From positions 139,948 through 203,947 of the forward strand of contig NZ_LMEP01000012.1 in assembly GCF_001426405.1 (NCBI RefSeq): 64,000 bases of DNA. The letters are read 5' to 3'. Source of the DNA: Streptomyces sp. Root1304 (GTDB taxonomy: Bacteria; Actinomycetota; Actinomycetes; Streptomycetales; Streptomycetaceae). The notes under the pieces are model-generated. The model did no database searches, had not been told where the DNA came from, and saw only the letters and a program-made list of their open reading frames with translations. Below, piece by piece: positions 9,149 through 19,700 of the stretch (positions are counted from its first letter, which is position 1; each line of letters starts with the position of its first letter). The position numbers and the translations under genes were made by a program.

Positions 9149-9652
9149 GTGACTTTCAGCCACGTGGGTGACGAGGAAGGCCGAGCGGCCTCGACCCACG
9201 AGCGGCTCGCGCCCTCGGCTGAGGCTCCGGCGACTTTGGCCGTGACGTCTCGGTCCACGGGGCGTCCCGCCTACTCCCAGACGCTTCCACGCGAGCCGGA
9301 GAGCGCGGCTGTCGCTCGGAGGCTGGTCCGGACGGCGCTGACCCTCTGGGGTCTGGAATCGCTGATCGAAGACGCGACGCTGGTCGTCACGGAGTTGGTT
9401 TCCAACTCGGTCGATCACGGCCGGCTCCCTTCGATCCGGGTGCTGGTGTCCAGGCCCGTGGCGAACGGGGTCCGCCTGGGGGTCGTCGACCGCTCCAGGA
9501 CAGTCCCGATGCTGAGGCTGGATTCCGACGCTGACCAACTGCGGGGGCGGGGGCTGCTTCTCGTCGACGCACTCGCGGAGCAATGGGGCACTGAGCTGTA
9601 CCGATGGGGCAAGCAGGTCTGGGTCGAGTTGCGGGAGGGAGTGGCGGCGTGA
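9149..9652 (+). CDS. RsbW-like anti-sigma/ATP-binding protein (HATPase_c)
   Basis: A 167-aa small GHKL ATPase of the kind that acts as a serine kinase or anti-sigma factor. N-box VVTELVSNSVDHGR, G1-like VVDRSRTVP and G2-like RGRGLLLVDALAEQWG are in order between residues about 75 and 150. The N-terminal 45 residues are disordered in appearance. The GTG at 9149 follows AGGGGGACAACTG. It is divergent from the XRE/TPR regulator 140 nt away; such pairs are recurrent in Streptomyces developmental and antibiotic regulation. The partner sigma or anti-anti-sigma factor is not in the window. Confidence 0.85.
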   Translation: MTFSHVGDEEGRAASTHERLAPSAEAPATLAVTSRSTGRPAYSQTLPREPESAAVARRLVRTALTLWGLESLIEDATLVVTELVSNSVDHGRLPSIRVLVSRPVANGVRLGVVDRSRTVPMLRLDSDADQLRGRGLLLVDALAEQWGTELYRWGKQVWVELREGVAA

Positions 9653-9764
9653 GGTTTCGCCGGCGGGTGAGGCCCTCCGAAGCCCCGGCCCGGAGGGGCG
9701 GCCCGGCTGCACCGCTGCCGGGCCGCCCACCGACTACCGGCGACGTCCTTTCCGAAGGCGAGCA

Positions 9765-11624
9765 TCAGGTCTGCGTGGGCGAGAAGAACCCGAGTCCGGG
9801 GTCCTCCGGCGTGCCGATCAGCAGGGCGCGGTCGAGCAGGATGTTGTTGTACTCGCAGCTGGTCTCGGGCAGCATCGCGCAGGCATGGCATGCCGCGAGG
9901 TTGGCGCCGCCTGCGCCGGAGGAACGGGACTCGATGCACAACGGGTCCGCAGAACACCAGTGGGACCGCCGCAACGCCGAGTGGAGGGCCACGGCGAGCC
10001 GCGAGGGCTCCCCCTGGGCCACCACACCTCCCAGACTGCCTGCGGAGTCGCTCGTGGCCGTGTAGACGAGGATGCCGGCCATGTGGGGGTCGGCGTAGAG
10101 GCGCTCACGCAGCGCCCCGGCCGGGTAGCCGGCTTCCAGACTCCACTCGTTGATCAGCACGTGGGCCAGGGTGTGCAGCAGGACCAACCTGGGCGTGGCG
10201 GGCGAGGTGGGAACCTCGGCGGGATCGGTGGCCCGCTCTCTCAGCAGCCGGTCGTGGTTGTCACGCATGCGCTTCACCCGGCGAGCCACCGTGTGCAGCT
10301 CGGCCCACTCGTCCAGGCGGTGCTCTTCGAGGCGTACGAAGACACCTTCGCCATGCACCTCCATCGCGGGGAGCCAGTCGGTCGGTGTCAGCGACAGGGC
10401 GGCTTCATGGCCGTCGGCACCCGTCTCCGGGTCCGCGATGCGAGTGAAGGCCTTGAGCGCCCGGACCTCGCGCAGACGCTTCACCAACATCGTCCGTTCG
10501 ACACCGAAAGGGGAGAGGACCGACGTGTCGGAGACGGGCGGCTCGCAGATGAACTGCTCCTCACGTCCCTTGTCCCGCAGGGCATTGCCGGCCGACAGCT
10601 GTTCGTACTCCTGCCGCCGCAACGCCTGATGGCTGTCGGTGGCGACGTTCTCCGGAGTCGGGTCCCCCTCCTGCTCGGCAGCCAGCAGGTCCATGACGAC
10701 ATCGACCGAGACCGAATCGTCCCCGGGGAACGCCCCCTTGAGGTAGATCTCGATCTCCCCGCGCGAGGAGTAGCCACGCAGGTTCTCCCAGTGCTTCGTG
10801 AGCCTGTCGGCGAGGCCGTCGCTCCACGGAGGGATGGACAGGGCGGACTTCAACACGGGCTGCCAGACCGCCGACGAACCGCGCTGGAGCGTACGAGGCG
10901 CCTGCGAACAGAATTCGGCGGGAGCTCCTTCGAGCCAGGGACGTCTGCCCTCGCAACGGACCTTGAGGTCCTGCAGGGCGGAGCGACGGAAGGCACCTTC
11001 CATGGAGACTTCGGGCACACCACAGGTGCACGATACGACGATGGAGCGCAGCGAGGCGCTTCGACCGGCGAAACGCAGACTCATCTGCCCACCGCAGTGC
11101 CCGGTCGTGCCTTCCTCGCGATTGCCGCGATGCAACCACTTCCAGTAGGGGAAGTCGTCGAGGTGCCCGTCCTCGCACGCCACGACGAATCGGGACGGCA
11201 CGAGCGGTTCCTCGTCGCAGTCCTTCCCCGTGCAGATGTTCTTGCCCGGAGGGGGATTGAAGCCCCGGATGTGCTGCAGGGACTTGCACTGGGGACACGA
11301 GTGCCACAGGGGGAAGCGACGGACGCGCACCCCGTCCCTGCTCCCCTCCCCGGAGGCCGGTGGCAGCCGGAAGTGGCGCACCCCGAGGACCCGGGCGAGC
11401 CGGTGCTCGTGGATGATCGGCGCCTCGTCCAGCTGCCAGCTGTGGTGGGCCTTGTCGATGCCGGAGACGACGAAGGACTCGTTGTCGACGGCGATCAGCG
11501 ATCCGACGCCGTACGTGGTGATCATCTGGGCGCGGCGGACCGACCCGCGGCGCGGCAGGTCGAGACGGGGGGCGGCCGGGCCGCCGTCGGTGCCGCGGCG
11601 GCGGCGCTCGCGGGGCGGGGTCAT
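9765..11624 (-). CDS. drmB: DrmB-like DUF1998 protein of a DISARM-type defence locus
   Basis: A 619-aa protein and last gene of the four-gene minus-strand operon. The N-terminus has the DrmB-type RRAQMITTYGVGSLIAVD block. A zinc-finger-like segment (CPQCKSLQ ... ICTGKDC) and CEDGHLDDFPYW follow near residues 110-160. The C-terminal DUF1998 domain has HTLAHVLINEW, VYTATSDSAGSLGG and the cysteine cluster CSADPLC ... ACHACAMLPETSCE. In DISARM, DrmB forms a complex with the DrmA helicase. The ATG at 11624 overlaps the drmA-like stop in an ATGA. Assignment rests on motifs and on the neighbour. Confidence 0.88.
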   Translation of the reverse strand: MTPPRERRRRGTDGGPAAPRLDLPRRGSVRRAQMITTYGVGSLIAVDNESFVVSGIDKAHHSWQLDEAPIIHEHRLARVLGVRHFRLPPASGEGSRDGVRVRRFPLWHSCPQCKSLQHIRGFNPPPGKNICTGKDCDEEPLVPSRFVVACEDGHLDDFPYWKWLHRGNREEGTTGHCGGQMSLRFAGRSASLRSIVVSCTCGVPEVSMEGAFRRSALQDLKVRCEGRRPWLEGAPAEFCSQAPRTLQRGSSAVWQPVLKSALSIPPWSDGLADRLTKHWENLRGYSSRGEIEIYLKGAFPGDDSVSVDVVMDLLAAEQEGDPTPENVATDSHQALRRQEYEQLSAGNALRDKGREEQFICEPPVSDTSVLSPFGVERTMLVKRLREVRALKAFTRIADPETGADGHEAALSLTPTDWLPAMEVHGEGVFVRLEEHRLDEWAELHTVARRVKRMRDNHDRLLRERATDPAEVPTSPATPRLVLLHTLAHVLINEWSLEAGYPAGALRERLYADPHMAGILVYTATSDSAGSLGGVVAQGEPSRLAVALHSALRRSHWCSADPLCIESRSSGAGGANLAACHACAMLPETSCEYNNILLDRALLIGTPEDPGLGFFSPTQT

Positions 11625-14600
11625 CGGGATGCCTCCATGAAGAGAGCGGACTCGGCGTCGACGTCGCGCAGGCTCCACAGGGTGGACCAGGCGTCGGCAC
11701 CCTCTGATTCGTCGTCGAACGGTCGGAGCAGGGCGGGGGTGGGATTGCCACGACGAGGCTCGTACAGCAGTCCGCCGTGAGCCTCGGCCTTCGACTGCCA
11801 CCAATCGATGAACTCGTCGAACGCCTCCGAGGTGTCCTGCAGTTCCTCGGGAGCGACCTTGTGGACCCGGCTCGTCAGCAACGGCTTGATCTCGTGACGC
11901 AGACGGTCCACGTACGTACCGATACGGCCGGCGTCGGTGTTCTCGCGGGCCTCGGGGATGAGGATGCGGGCCAGGGCCACGACCACGGCATGCAGGCCGC
12001 GATCGCGTGCCCGTGCGGAGAACGGTGTGACCGATGTCGACTCGACCTCGCGGTAGAGCGCCGAGTGGAAGTGGAGGAAGTTCTCGTAGTGGGAGCGATC
12101 ACGGGAACGGACCGCATTCAGCATCACGGCCACCAGGCCGGGGTGGGCTCGGCCCACGCGGCTGGTCGCCTGGATGTACTCGGCCGTGGTCTGGGGCTGG
12201 CCCATCACCGCCATCAGACCGAGGCGGTTGACGTCGACACCGACGGCGATCATGTTGGTCGCGAGGAGGACGTCACGAACGTCGGGATCGGGGTGGCGCT
12301 TCTCGATCTCCTTGAGGCGGGCGGGAATCAGACTCGCGTCGACACGGCTCGTCAGCTCCGAGTACCTGTTGGAGACCCGTACGTCGGTTCCGTCGCGGTC
12401 GGCGAGGAGCCGCAGGTAGTCCTCGACGTCGTCGTTCACCTGAAGTTCGGCGGCGGACAGCAGCCGAAGGCTGTTGAAGTAGCCGACCAGGGTCCAGTAG
12501 GCGTCCCGGACCTCGTCGCTCGTCTCCGCGCGCGCAGCCTGGTGGAGGAGCGCCGCATAGGTGCGGATGAGGAGGGTCGACTGGCTGGTGCCGGGGGCGA
12601 GCAGACCGACGTAGCGGCGGCTGGCCTTGCTCCTGCGGTCGGTCTCGACGGCGAACCAGGAGTCCCGGGCGTCCAGACCGGCAGGGGGGAACTGGTGCAC
12701 GTCCCGATCGAAGAGGTTACGTCCCTGGTCCGCCGCGCGACGGATGGTCGCCGTGGAGGCGATCACCTTCGGCTCGTCGGCGAGTGCGTCGACGGCCGTC
12801 TCGTACAAGCCGGTGAGGGTCCCGAGAGGGCCCGAGATGAGGTGGAGCTCGTCCTGGACGATCAGCTCGGGGGGCGGTGTCGCCTCGTCGGGGCGGTCCC
12901 GGTTGAACAACGCCGCCGTCTTTTCACGCCACGGCATGGAGGCGAACTTGTCGACCGTGGCGATGACGAGGGTGGGACGGGCCCCGTAGACCGTCTCGTC
13001 CACCAGGTGGACCGGCAGCCCGGAGGCGAAGTCGCAGCCGGCGCCGGGGCAGCGTACGTCCATGCGTACGTCCTCCACGTCCACCGAGTAGTGGTGGGCA
13101 TCCAGCGCGGTCCCGCACCACGGGCAGGCGTGAAGCTGCACCGGGTTCTCCTTCTGGAGACTCTGTCCTCCCCGGAGCTTGTCCAGCTGCTTGTCGGCCG
13201 TGGCGAGGTCGTTCGGCGTGGCCGACTTCCCGACCCACATGCCGATCGAGATGGTCTCGTGGCCCAGCCGGTCCGGGGCCGCCCCGCGCATCCGCTCCAT
13301 CGCGCAGATGAGGATCGTGGCGCGCTCGAACTGCTGGAGGGTGAGCAGGCGCAGGGTGTACCGCATCAGTACGGTGACGCCTCCGCCGTTCTCCTTGAGG
13401 CGCAGCCGGCGCAGGAAGGTGGTGAACGCGATCAGACCGAGATAGGCCTCGGTCTTGCCGCCACCTGTGGGGAACCACAGCAGATCGGAGACCCGGCGGT
13501 CGGGGTGGTTGGGATCGTCGATGCCTCGCAGGCACAGCAGCATGAACGCGATCTGGAACGGGTACCAGCGCTGCGTCGACAGATCGGGCTCGCCCTGCCG
13601 GCCGTCCTTCACCCAGGCGCTCCGGGCGCGCTGCTCGGCCATGGCCCGATTGGCGAGCCGGAACGCCTCCATGACGTCCGACTTGGCACCCAGGAGCCCG
13701 ATCCCCTCACGGATCCGCCGCAGGGCCTCGCGACAGGCTTCCAGTCTTTCCTGGGCGGCGTCCTCGTGCGAGGTTGCGGCAAGGGCGGCGGCCTCCGAAG
13801 CCTTGGCCTCGATCCACTGCTCGTAACCGTCGGCCAGTTCCTGCAGTGCTTCGATCACCTTGTCGTCGGGGCGTTCGGCGAGGCCGAGCATGTCGAGTGC
13901 CGAGCTGTCGATCTCCGGGTTGGAGTCGGTCAGCAGGACTTCGTGCGTGGGCACGAACTCGGATCGGATCTCGTCGATCGCAGCAGGCAGTACCTCGGTC
14001 AGACCGATCGCCGGCGGCGTCCAGTCCCAATCGGCGGAGCATCCGTGCCCCATGGCGAAGGTCGGGGCATGACGGTGCAGCAGGCGGCTGGTGGCCGTCT
14101 CCGAATCGACGGCGGACAGTGCGGCTGGGCGCTCGACGAAGGCGGACGTCCCGCCGGCGGCCCGCACCCGCAGGCTCGGCTGGAAGAGGGCAAAGGCGTC
14201 CTGAAGTTCCTTCTCGCCCACGACATGGGCGTTGATCAGGGTGACGGTGACAGTGACGCTGCCCGAACTGCTCGGCCGGACGAGGGCGTGCAGCTGCACC
14301 TCGTCGGGGACGAGATCCTCCTTCACGGTCCCCGGGCGCGTGATGTCGATCGTCTTCTCCGGCAACTCCAGCTCTCGGCGACGCCAGTGCTCACGCTGGT
14401 CGCTCGTGGTCCTGGCCTCCGCCCGCCGAGCCGACAGCGGCCGCCCCTCCGCGTCGACGGGGTCGTAGACGGCGGCTCGTGCGTGGATCACGATCTCGGA
14501 GGCGATCCCGGGCGCGACGGCGAAGGTGAGGCCCATCGTCGAGGGGCGACGGTCGCCCGAGGTGGGAGGGTCGGCGGAGGTGTCTGTGTCGTCGGGGCGG

Positions 14601-14860
14601 TTGAGGCCGAGCAGAGGGGCCTCGTCCAGCCCTTCCTCCTCGGCGATGTCCTCCAGCTGTTCCTCCCGGGCCTCGCGGTCGGCGGCCCGGGGGAACAGCA
14701 CCCCGATCGGGTAGCGGGTGATCGGGGCGTCCTGCGTGAGGGTCTCGTCCGGGTCGTCCCCGGCGTCGGCGTCCGGCCCGAGGAGCTCTCGGCGCAGTCC
14801 GGCCACCAGTTCCTCGCGGACCCGGTAGTGCTCGGTGTGCCGACTGGTCCCGTGCGTCAT
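11621..14860 (-). CDS. drmA: DrmA-like SF2 helicase of a DISARM-type defence locus
   Basis: A 1079-aa helicase. A long N-terminal region of about 450 residues precedes the motor. Walker A is WFPTGGGKTEAY (about residue 470), the DEAH-equivalent is IVQDELHLISGPLG (about 667), motif III is ASTATIRRAAD and motif VI is YIQATSRVGRAHPG (about 900). A cysteine pair set, CPWCGT ... CPGAGC, lies between the motor motifs as in other DrmA proteins. In DISARM, DrmA binds and translocates on incoming DNA. Its start overlaps the UvrD-like gene and its end overlaps drmB, so the operon is tightly coupled. Confidence 0.9.
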   Translation of the reverse strand: MTHGTSRHTEHYRVREELVAGLRRELLGPDADAGDDPDETLTQDAPITRYPIGVLFPRAADREAREEQLEDIAEEEGLDEAPLLGLNRPDDTDTSADPPTSGDRRPSTMGLTFAVAPGIASEIVIHARAAVYDPVDAEGRPLSARRAEARTTSDQREHWRRRELELPEKTIDITRPGTVKEDLVPDEVQLHALVRPSSSGSVTVTVTLINAHVVGEKELQDAFALFQPSLRVRAAGGTSAFVERPAALSAVDSETATSRLLHRHAPTFAMGHGCSADWDWTPPAIGLTEVLPAAIDEIRSEFVPTHEVLLTDSNPEIDSSALDMLGLAERPDDKVIEALQELADGYEQWIEAKASEAAALAATSHEDAAQERLEACREALRRIREGIGLLGAKSDVMEAFRLANRAMAEQRARSAWVKDGRQGEPDLSTQRWYPFQIAFMLLCLRGIDDPNHPDRRVSDLLWFPTGGGKTEAYLGLIAFTTFLRRLRLKENGGGVTVLMRYTLRLLTLQQFERATILICAMERMRGAAPDRLGHETISIGMWVGKSATPNDLATADKQLDKLRGGQSLQKENPVQLHACPWCGTALDAHHYSVDVEDVRMDVRCPGAGCDFASGLPVHLVDETVYGARPTLVIATVDKFASMPWREKTAALFNRDRPDEATPPPELIVQDELHLISGPLGTLTGLYETAVDALADEPKVIASTATIRRAADQGRNLFDRDVHQFPPAGLDARDSWFAVETDRRSKASRRYVGLLAPGTSQSTLLIRTYAALLHQAARAETSDEVRDAYWTLVGYFNSLRLLSAAELQVNDDVEDYLRLLADRDGTDVRVSNRYSELTSRVDASLIPARLKEIEKRHPDPDVRDVLLATNMIAVGVDVNRLGLMAVMGQPQTTAEYIQATSRVGRAHPGLVAVMLNAVRSRDRSHYENFLHFHSALYREVESTSVTPFSARARDRGLHAVVVALARILIPEARENTDAGRIGTYVDRLRHEIKPLLTSRVHKVAPEELQDTSEAFDEFIDWWQSKAEAHGGLLYEPRRGNPTPALLRPFDDESEGADAWSTLWSLRDVDAESALFMEASR

Positions 14861-16776
14861 CCCTGCTCCTCCCCGGCGCGTTCATTGCGCCGATGCCTTC
14901 CGATCCCGGTGATCCGAGGGGCGATCCACACCCCGTTCCCGCCGAGCCCTGCATTGGTGCCGGCGGCCGTGCTGCCCGCGACCGTCTCCAGAACGTCCAC
15001 CCGCAGGCCGACGATCTCGCTCGGCCAGTTGATTTCCCAGGACCGCGAGACCTTCTCGACGGCGTACAGGTCTCGGCGGAAGCGCTCCGAGGCCTCGCCG
15101 ACGACCCGGTCCTGGTGGAACAGGTCGTACGGCGGGCTCTGCTCGGGCCCCGCAGGTACGGGGTGACGCATCCGAAGAGTCACCGCGGCCCCGGCGCGGA
15201 CGTGTTCCAGCAGGTAGGTCTGTGTCGTGGCCGCGTCCATGCCGGCCGAGCAGGGGGGCGTGTCCCGATGAATGTCCCCCGCCACCACCTGGATGCCGAG
15301 CCGCTTGTACTTCTCCCAGGAGCCCAGGTACCAGCGCCCGGTGGGACGGTGACGCCTTGTACGGAAGGTGTCGGGGCCGGTGACGTGGTAGAGGTCCTCG
15401 CGGGCCCGGGTCATGGCGACGTAGAGGGCCCTCGCCTCCGCGGGCACGTCGAGGTCCTCGTGGGCCTTGCGCAGCTCGTCGAGGGGCGGGGGTGTCAGCA
15501 GTAGTACCCGGTCGTACTCAAGGCCTTTGGCCCGGTGCACCGTCGAGACGAACAGCCGGGACGTCTCCGGATCCGACAGATCGTCGGGGAACCGACCCTC
15601 GGCCACCAGGCGTCCCAGGGCGGCGACATCGACCTGGCCACGACCGGTGCGACGGGTCGCCGCCCGCGAGAGCCGCCAGCAGCGTTCGGGATCAACCCCG
15701 ATGGGGAGCGGTATCCCCGTGAGCAGGTCCAGGAAGCGCGACTCGGCGAGTGTCAGGGACTCCGCGCGGCGCAGCAGCTCGGCCACCCAGTACGGCACGG
15801 GACGGTCCTGCAACGACCGCTTCAGCGCGTGCTCCACTCCGTGTCCGTGCAGCAGCTCCGACACGGCGAGTGCCTGCCGGTTGTCGCGGGTCAGGATCGC
15901 GCACCGGCCGGGGAACGTCTTCAACGTCCCTTGTGCGAAGTCGCCGGCCAGGTCCCCGAGACTCGGCAGGCCGAGAAGGCGCTCGCGGAGTTCTGCGTGA
16001 AGTGTGGAGGCGGTGGTCTCCGCGCCGTCCGGTGAAGCGGCCAGGTTCTGCAGGCGGGGCCCGAGGGCCAGCGCCGTGCGGGCCTCGGGAGTCGTCGCCC
16101 GGAAGTTCTCGGTCAGGTGGAGCTCGACGAGGTCGTCGTACGAGGATCGCAGCCAGGTGAAGAAGAGGTCGGTCTCCTTGGCGCGTTCCACCGGGTCCTC
16201 GATCTGGAAGCCGTAGATGCCCTGTGCGGAGTCGCCGACCACGGTGAATCCGCACGAACGCTGGAAGCGGTCGAGCAAGGCCTCCACAAGGTCGCGACGG
16301 TCGCCCACCAGGTCCTGTGCCTCGTCGATCACCACATGTGAGGGCGCTCCGAGTTGGCCGGCCTCCACCGCGCCCTTCTCGATCGCCGCGGTGGCCGCGC
16401 GGATGCGCTCGTCGAAGCTGCGGGCCCTCCAGTCGTCGTCCGGGTACGCACCGGCGAGCAGCTGGTACGCCCACGAGTCGAAGGTCTGGACACGGACCCG
16501 TTCGGCCCGGTCGCCGTGCCGGGCGTTCCGGTCCCGCAGTTCTCGGACGGCGGCTCGGGAGAAGCTCAGGACGAGGATCTCCCCGGCCTCAAGGGCTTCG
16601 TCCGGATCGACGTGTCCGACGAGGGAATCGAGACGCCGCACGACGGTGTGGGTCTTGCCCGAGCCGGCACCCGCGGTGACCAGGAGACGCGTGTCCCAGG
16701 GGAGATCGACGACGGCCTGCTGCTCGGCGGTGAGCGGAGGACCGGCATCGTACGGATCGGTCACTTGCTGCTCCAC
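14857..16776 (-). CDS. UvrD/Rep-like SF1 helicase in the defence operon
   Basis: A 639-aa superfamily 1 DNA helicase. The Q-motif region LTAEQQAVVDLPW precedes Walker A TAGAGSGKTHTVVRR (about residues 33-45). Further motifs are VVIDEAQDL (Walker B), VVGDSAQGIYGFQ (motif III), TVHRAKGLEYDRV (motif V) and YVAMTRARE (motif VI). A short C-terminal extension carries no obvious nuclease motif. It overlaps the upstream giant ATPase-helicase by 16 nt and the drmA-like gene by 4 nt. UvrD-like helicases are not standard DISARM subunits, so this is an accessory or defining component of this variant. Confidence 0.9.
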   Translation of the reverse strand: MEQQVTDPYDAGPPLTAEQQAVVDLPWDTRLLVTAGAGSGKTHTVVRRLDSLVGHVDPDEALEAGEILVLSFSRAAVRELRDRNARHGDRAERVRVQTFDSWAYQLLAGAYPDDDWRARSFDERIRAATAAIEKGAVEAGQLGAPSHVVIDEAQDLVGDRRDLVEALLDRFQRSCGFTVVGDSAQGIYGFQIEDPVERAKETDLFFTWLRSSYDDLVELHLTENFRATTPEARTALALGPRLQNLAASPDGAETTASTLHAELRERLLGLPSLGDLAGDFAQGTLKTFPGRCAILTRDNRQALAVSELLHGHGVEHALKRSLQDRPVPYWVAELLRRAESLTLAESRFLDLLTGIPLPIGVDPERCWRLSRAATRRTGRGQVDVAALGRLVAEGRFPDDLSDPETSRLFVSTVHRAKGLEYDRVLLLTPPPLDELRKAHEDLDVPAEARALYVAMTRAREDLYHVTGPDTFRTRRHRPTGRWYLGSWEKYKRLGIQVVAGDIHRDTPPCSAGMDAATTQTYLLEHVRAGAAVTLRMRHPVPAGPEQSPPYDLFHQDRVVGEASERFRRDLYAVEKVSRSWEINWPSEIVGLRVDVLETVAGSTAAGTNAGLGGNGVWIAPRITGIGRHRRNERAGEEQG

Positions 16777-19700
16777 AGGTGCTCGAACTGGGTGAACGCG
16801 AGAGCGGTGTCGAAGTTGTCGACGGTGTCGCGGACGTTGAGGATCAGGCAGGTCTCCTCGCCGCCGTTGAGCGGTCCGCGCAGGCCGCGCCCGATCATCT
16901 GCTGGTACACGTTGGGGCTGTACACCGGCCGGGCGACGATGACGGCCCGGGTCGCGGGGGCGTCGAACCCCTGGGTGAGAACGCCGTAGTTGGTGAGGAC
17001 CTGTGTGCGCCGCTCACGGAAGTCGTCGATGCGCCGGCGACGGTCGCCGGGCGAGGTGGACGAGTCGACGGAGGATGCGGTGATGCCCCGGTCCCGGAGT
17101 CTGGCCGCCAGGTACTTGGCATGGTCGACCGAGGTGGCGAACACGAGTACCGGCCAGTCGTCCGGCATGTCCGAGATCTCGTCCAGGATGCGGGCGTTCC
17201 GGTCGTGGTCGTCGGCGAGCCTCTGCTCGGCCGTCCGGGACAGGACGCTCATCTGCTCGGCATGCTGCTTCTCGTCACGGTCCAGGGTGATCGTGCCGCC
17301 CCGGAGAAGACGATGCTCGACCTGGGCCAGCACACCGAGCTCCTGAAGCTCGCCGTAGGCGTCGTCGTTCGCGAAGACGTCTTCGTCCAGTCGGCGGCCA
17401 CCGAATCGGTTGATCAGGCGACGGGTCTCCTCCTGGTTGGTGTTGCGGAACGGCGTCGCCGTGAGCCCCAGGAGGTGACGGTCGGTGCGGGAGGCCGTCA
17501 GACCCAGCTGCGTGAAGATCTTGGTGTATCGGGGGGTGATGGCGGTGTGCGCCTCGTCGACGATGACGAGGGCGGCGTTCCGCAGCCATGCGTAGGAGTC
17601 GGCTTCGAGGCAGCTCGGCTGCTGGAGCTTGGCGTCCATGGCGACCACCAGCTGCGGCCGATCCGTGACCGGTCCTGCCTCGTGCGACGACCACAGCCTG
17701 TTGATGACGAGCGGCCTGTCCGCGCCGACCTTTCCCCAGACGAACTTCCAGCTCTGCACGGCCTGCTCGCACAGCTCCTCGGTCTGGGCGATCCACAGGA
17801 TCGGCCCGTCGAGTTCGCCCGCCTGCTTCACCCAGCGGATCACCGCCTCCGCCGTCACCCGGGTCTTGCCCGCTCCGGTCGGCAGAGACAGCATGCCGCG
17901 CTGCGGGACGATCCGGTCCAGCATGGTGAAGACGTGCGCGGCGAGCCGCTCCTGGTAGTCGTGCAGGCGCGGGAAGTGGCGTGGGCCGTCCACTTCGATC
18001 CGGGGGTCCAGAGTGGGCGTCCGGAATCCGGCGAACGAACCGGGGAAGCCGAGCTCCGCCACGAAGGACACCGCGGTGGAGGCACCGGTGAAGGATGACG
18101 GGGCGTGGCTCGGGTAGACGTTCTGCAGGTCGCGGGCGTGGACATGGAGGACGCGGTCCTCGTGGGCGTTGAACGCCATCCGCGCGACGCGGTGGCCGTC
18201 GGGCTCCGTTCCGCCGTTCTCCGCCCGTTCGCTGTCCATGAGACCGGGGGGAAGCCGATCCCTCAGGGCTGCGGCGCCCAGGAGGAGCAGCAACTTCGTC
18301 TCCACGTCGGCGGCCTCGCGCACGGCCTTCAAGGTGTCCTTGACCTTCTGGTCCTCCTCCTGACGCCGCTGTTCGTCCAGGACCTGACGGCAGCCGGATT
18401 CGCCCATGTTCCAGCGCAGTTCGCGGTCCACGGCCATCAGGGTCGTAATCGCGTCGGAGGGTTCCAGTACGAGGATCGTGGACCCCCGCAGGCTGCTGTT
18501 CAGGGTCCGAGGGCGCATGCCGTTGGGCGTGCGGGTCACTTCCTCCAGGACCTTGCAACGCTGCAGCACATAGGGGTCCACCTGCGAGCCCCGCATCTGG
18601 CGCAGGGTGGGGTACACCTCCTTGAGCGGGACCGGATCACCGATGTCCTCGCTCCGCGTCTCGAGGCTGATCACATCGGCGTACGGCAGCATTCCCCACT
18701 GCTTGACGAGCAGCGCGGCGTCCTCGACCGAGGCGGTCAGCAGTGCGGGCAGTCGTTCGGCCCGCAGAGCCTGGTACTCGCCTTGCGAGGAGGCCACGGC
18801 GATCTCGCCGTCGGGGCGCGTTCCCCAGTCGTCGCCGATGCGGCAGCGGGTGAGGGTGTCCTCGGAGAAGGCCACCTCCAGACGGGTCAGCAGTACGTAC
18901 GTGTTGCCGACGAAGGCGTCGTCCTCGCTCTGCTGGAGCTTCTCCTGGAGCTGGTCCCAGAAGGAGCCGGGCACGTCCTGGACACTGGTGGGAAGCCGCA
19001 GTTTGCGAGCCTTCTCGGAGCTGATGTCCGCCACCGGCAGGACATCGCCGTACGCGGCGAGCTGGGGGCCGACAGCTTCGGTGACACGGCGGAGGCCGTG
19101 GGAGGTCGGGACGAGACCGTACCGCAGGAGCATCCATCGGATCGGTGAGGCCACGGCCCTTCGGGTGCTGACCTGGGCCCCGACCTGAAGGGTCCAGTTG
19201 TCGACGAGGGCGTCCTCGGGCAATGCCTTCAGGAATCGGGCGCGGGCTTCTTCGGAGAGTGTGGGCAGCAGGTGCAGGGGGCCGCCGACCGTCGCGCCCT
19301 CCAGCCTGATCCTGGCGAGAGTCGGGCGGGCGGCCTGGTTGGGCAGGGACGCGCAGTACGCCTTGTGCAAGGCCTCCCGGTACTGCTCGAACCAAGCCTC
19401 CTCCTCGGGGCGGTGTCCCCCCGTGGGCCGGTCACGCAGTCCTACCTCGCGGAAGAACGCCATGTCGTCGGAGTGGAAGCGGGCGTCCACGGCGACGACG
19501 GGGTCCGAATCCGGGGTCACGACCGGACCGGGAAGCAGACAGTTCCGCATCGGTCGGTAGTGCCCGTCCGACGCGCGTACGTGCAGCATGGAGCGCGGAT
19601 CGGACACCCGCTGGATCACCTCGTGCGACAGATGCCCGCTGCCGGCCTGGTGGAACAGCTCCCAGAACCGGGTCCACTCCTGTGGCCCGTACGTGCTGAA

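Noticed and set aside
11777..15166. A 1129-codon open frame on the plus strand across the drmA-like gene
   Set aside because: It is antisense to a gene with clear helicase motifs, is built of Gly/Arg/Val-rich sequence without domains, and arises from high-GC codon bias.
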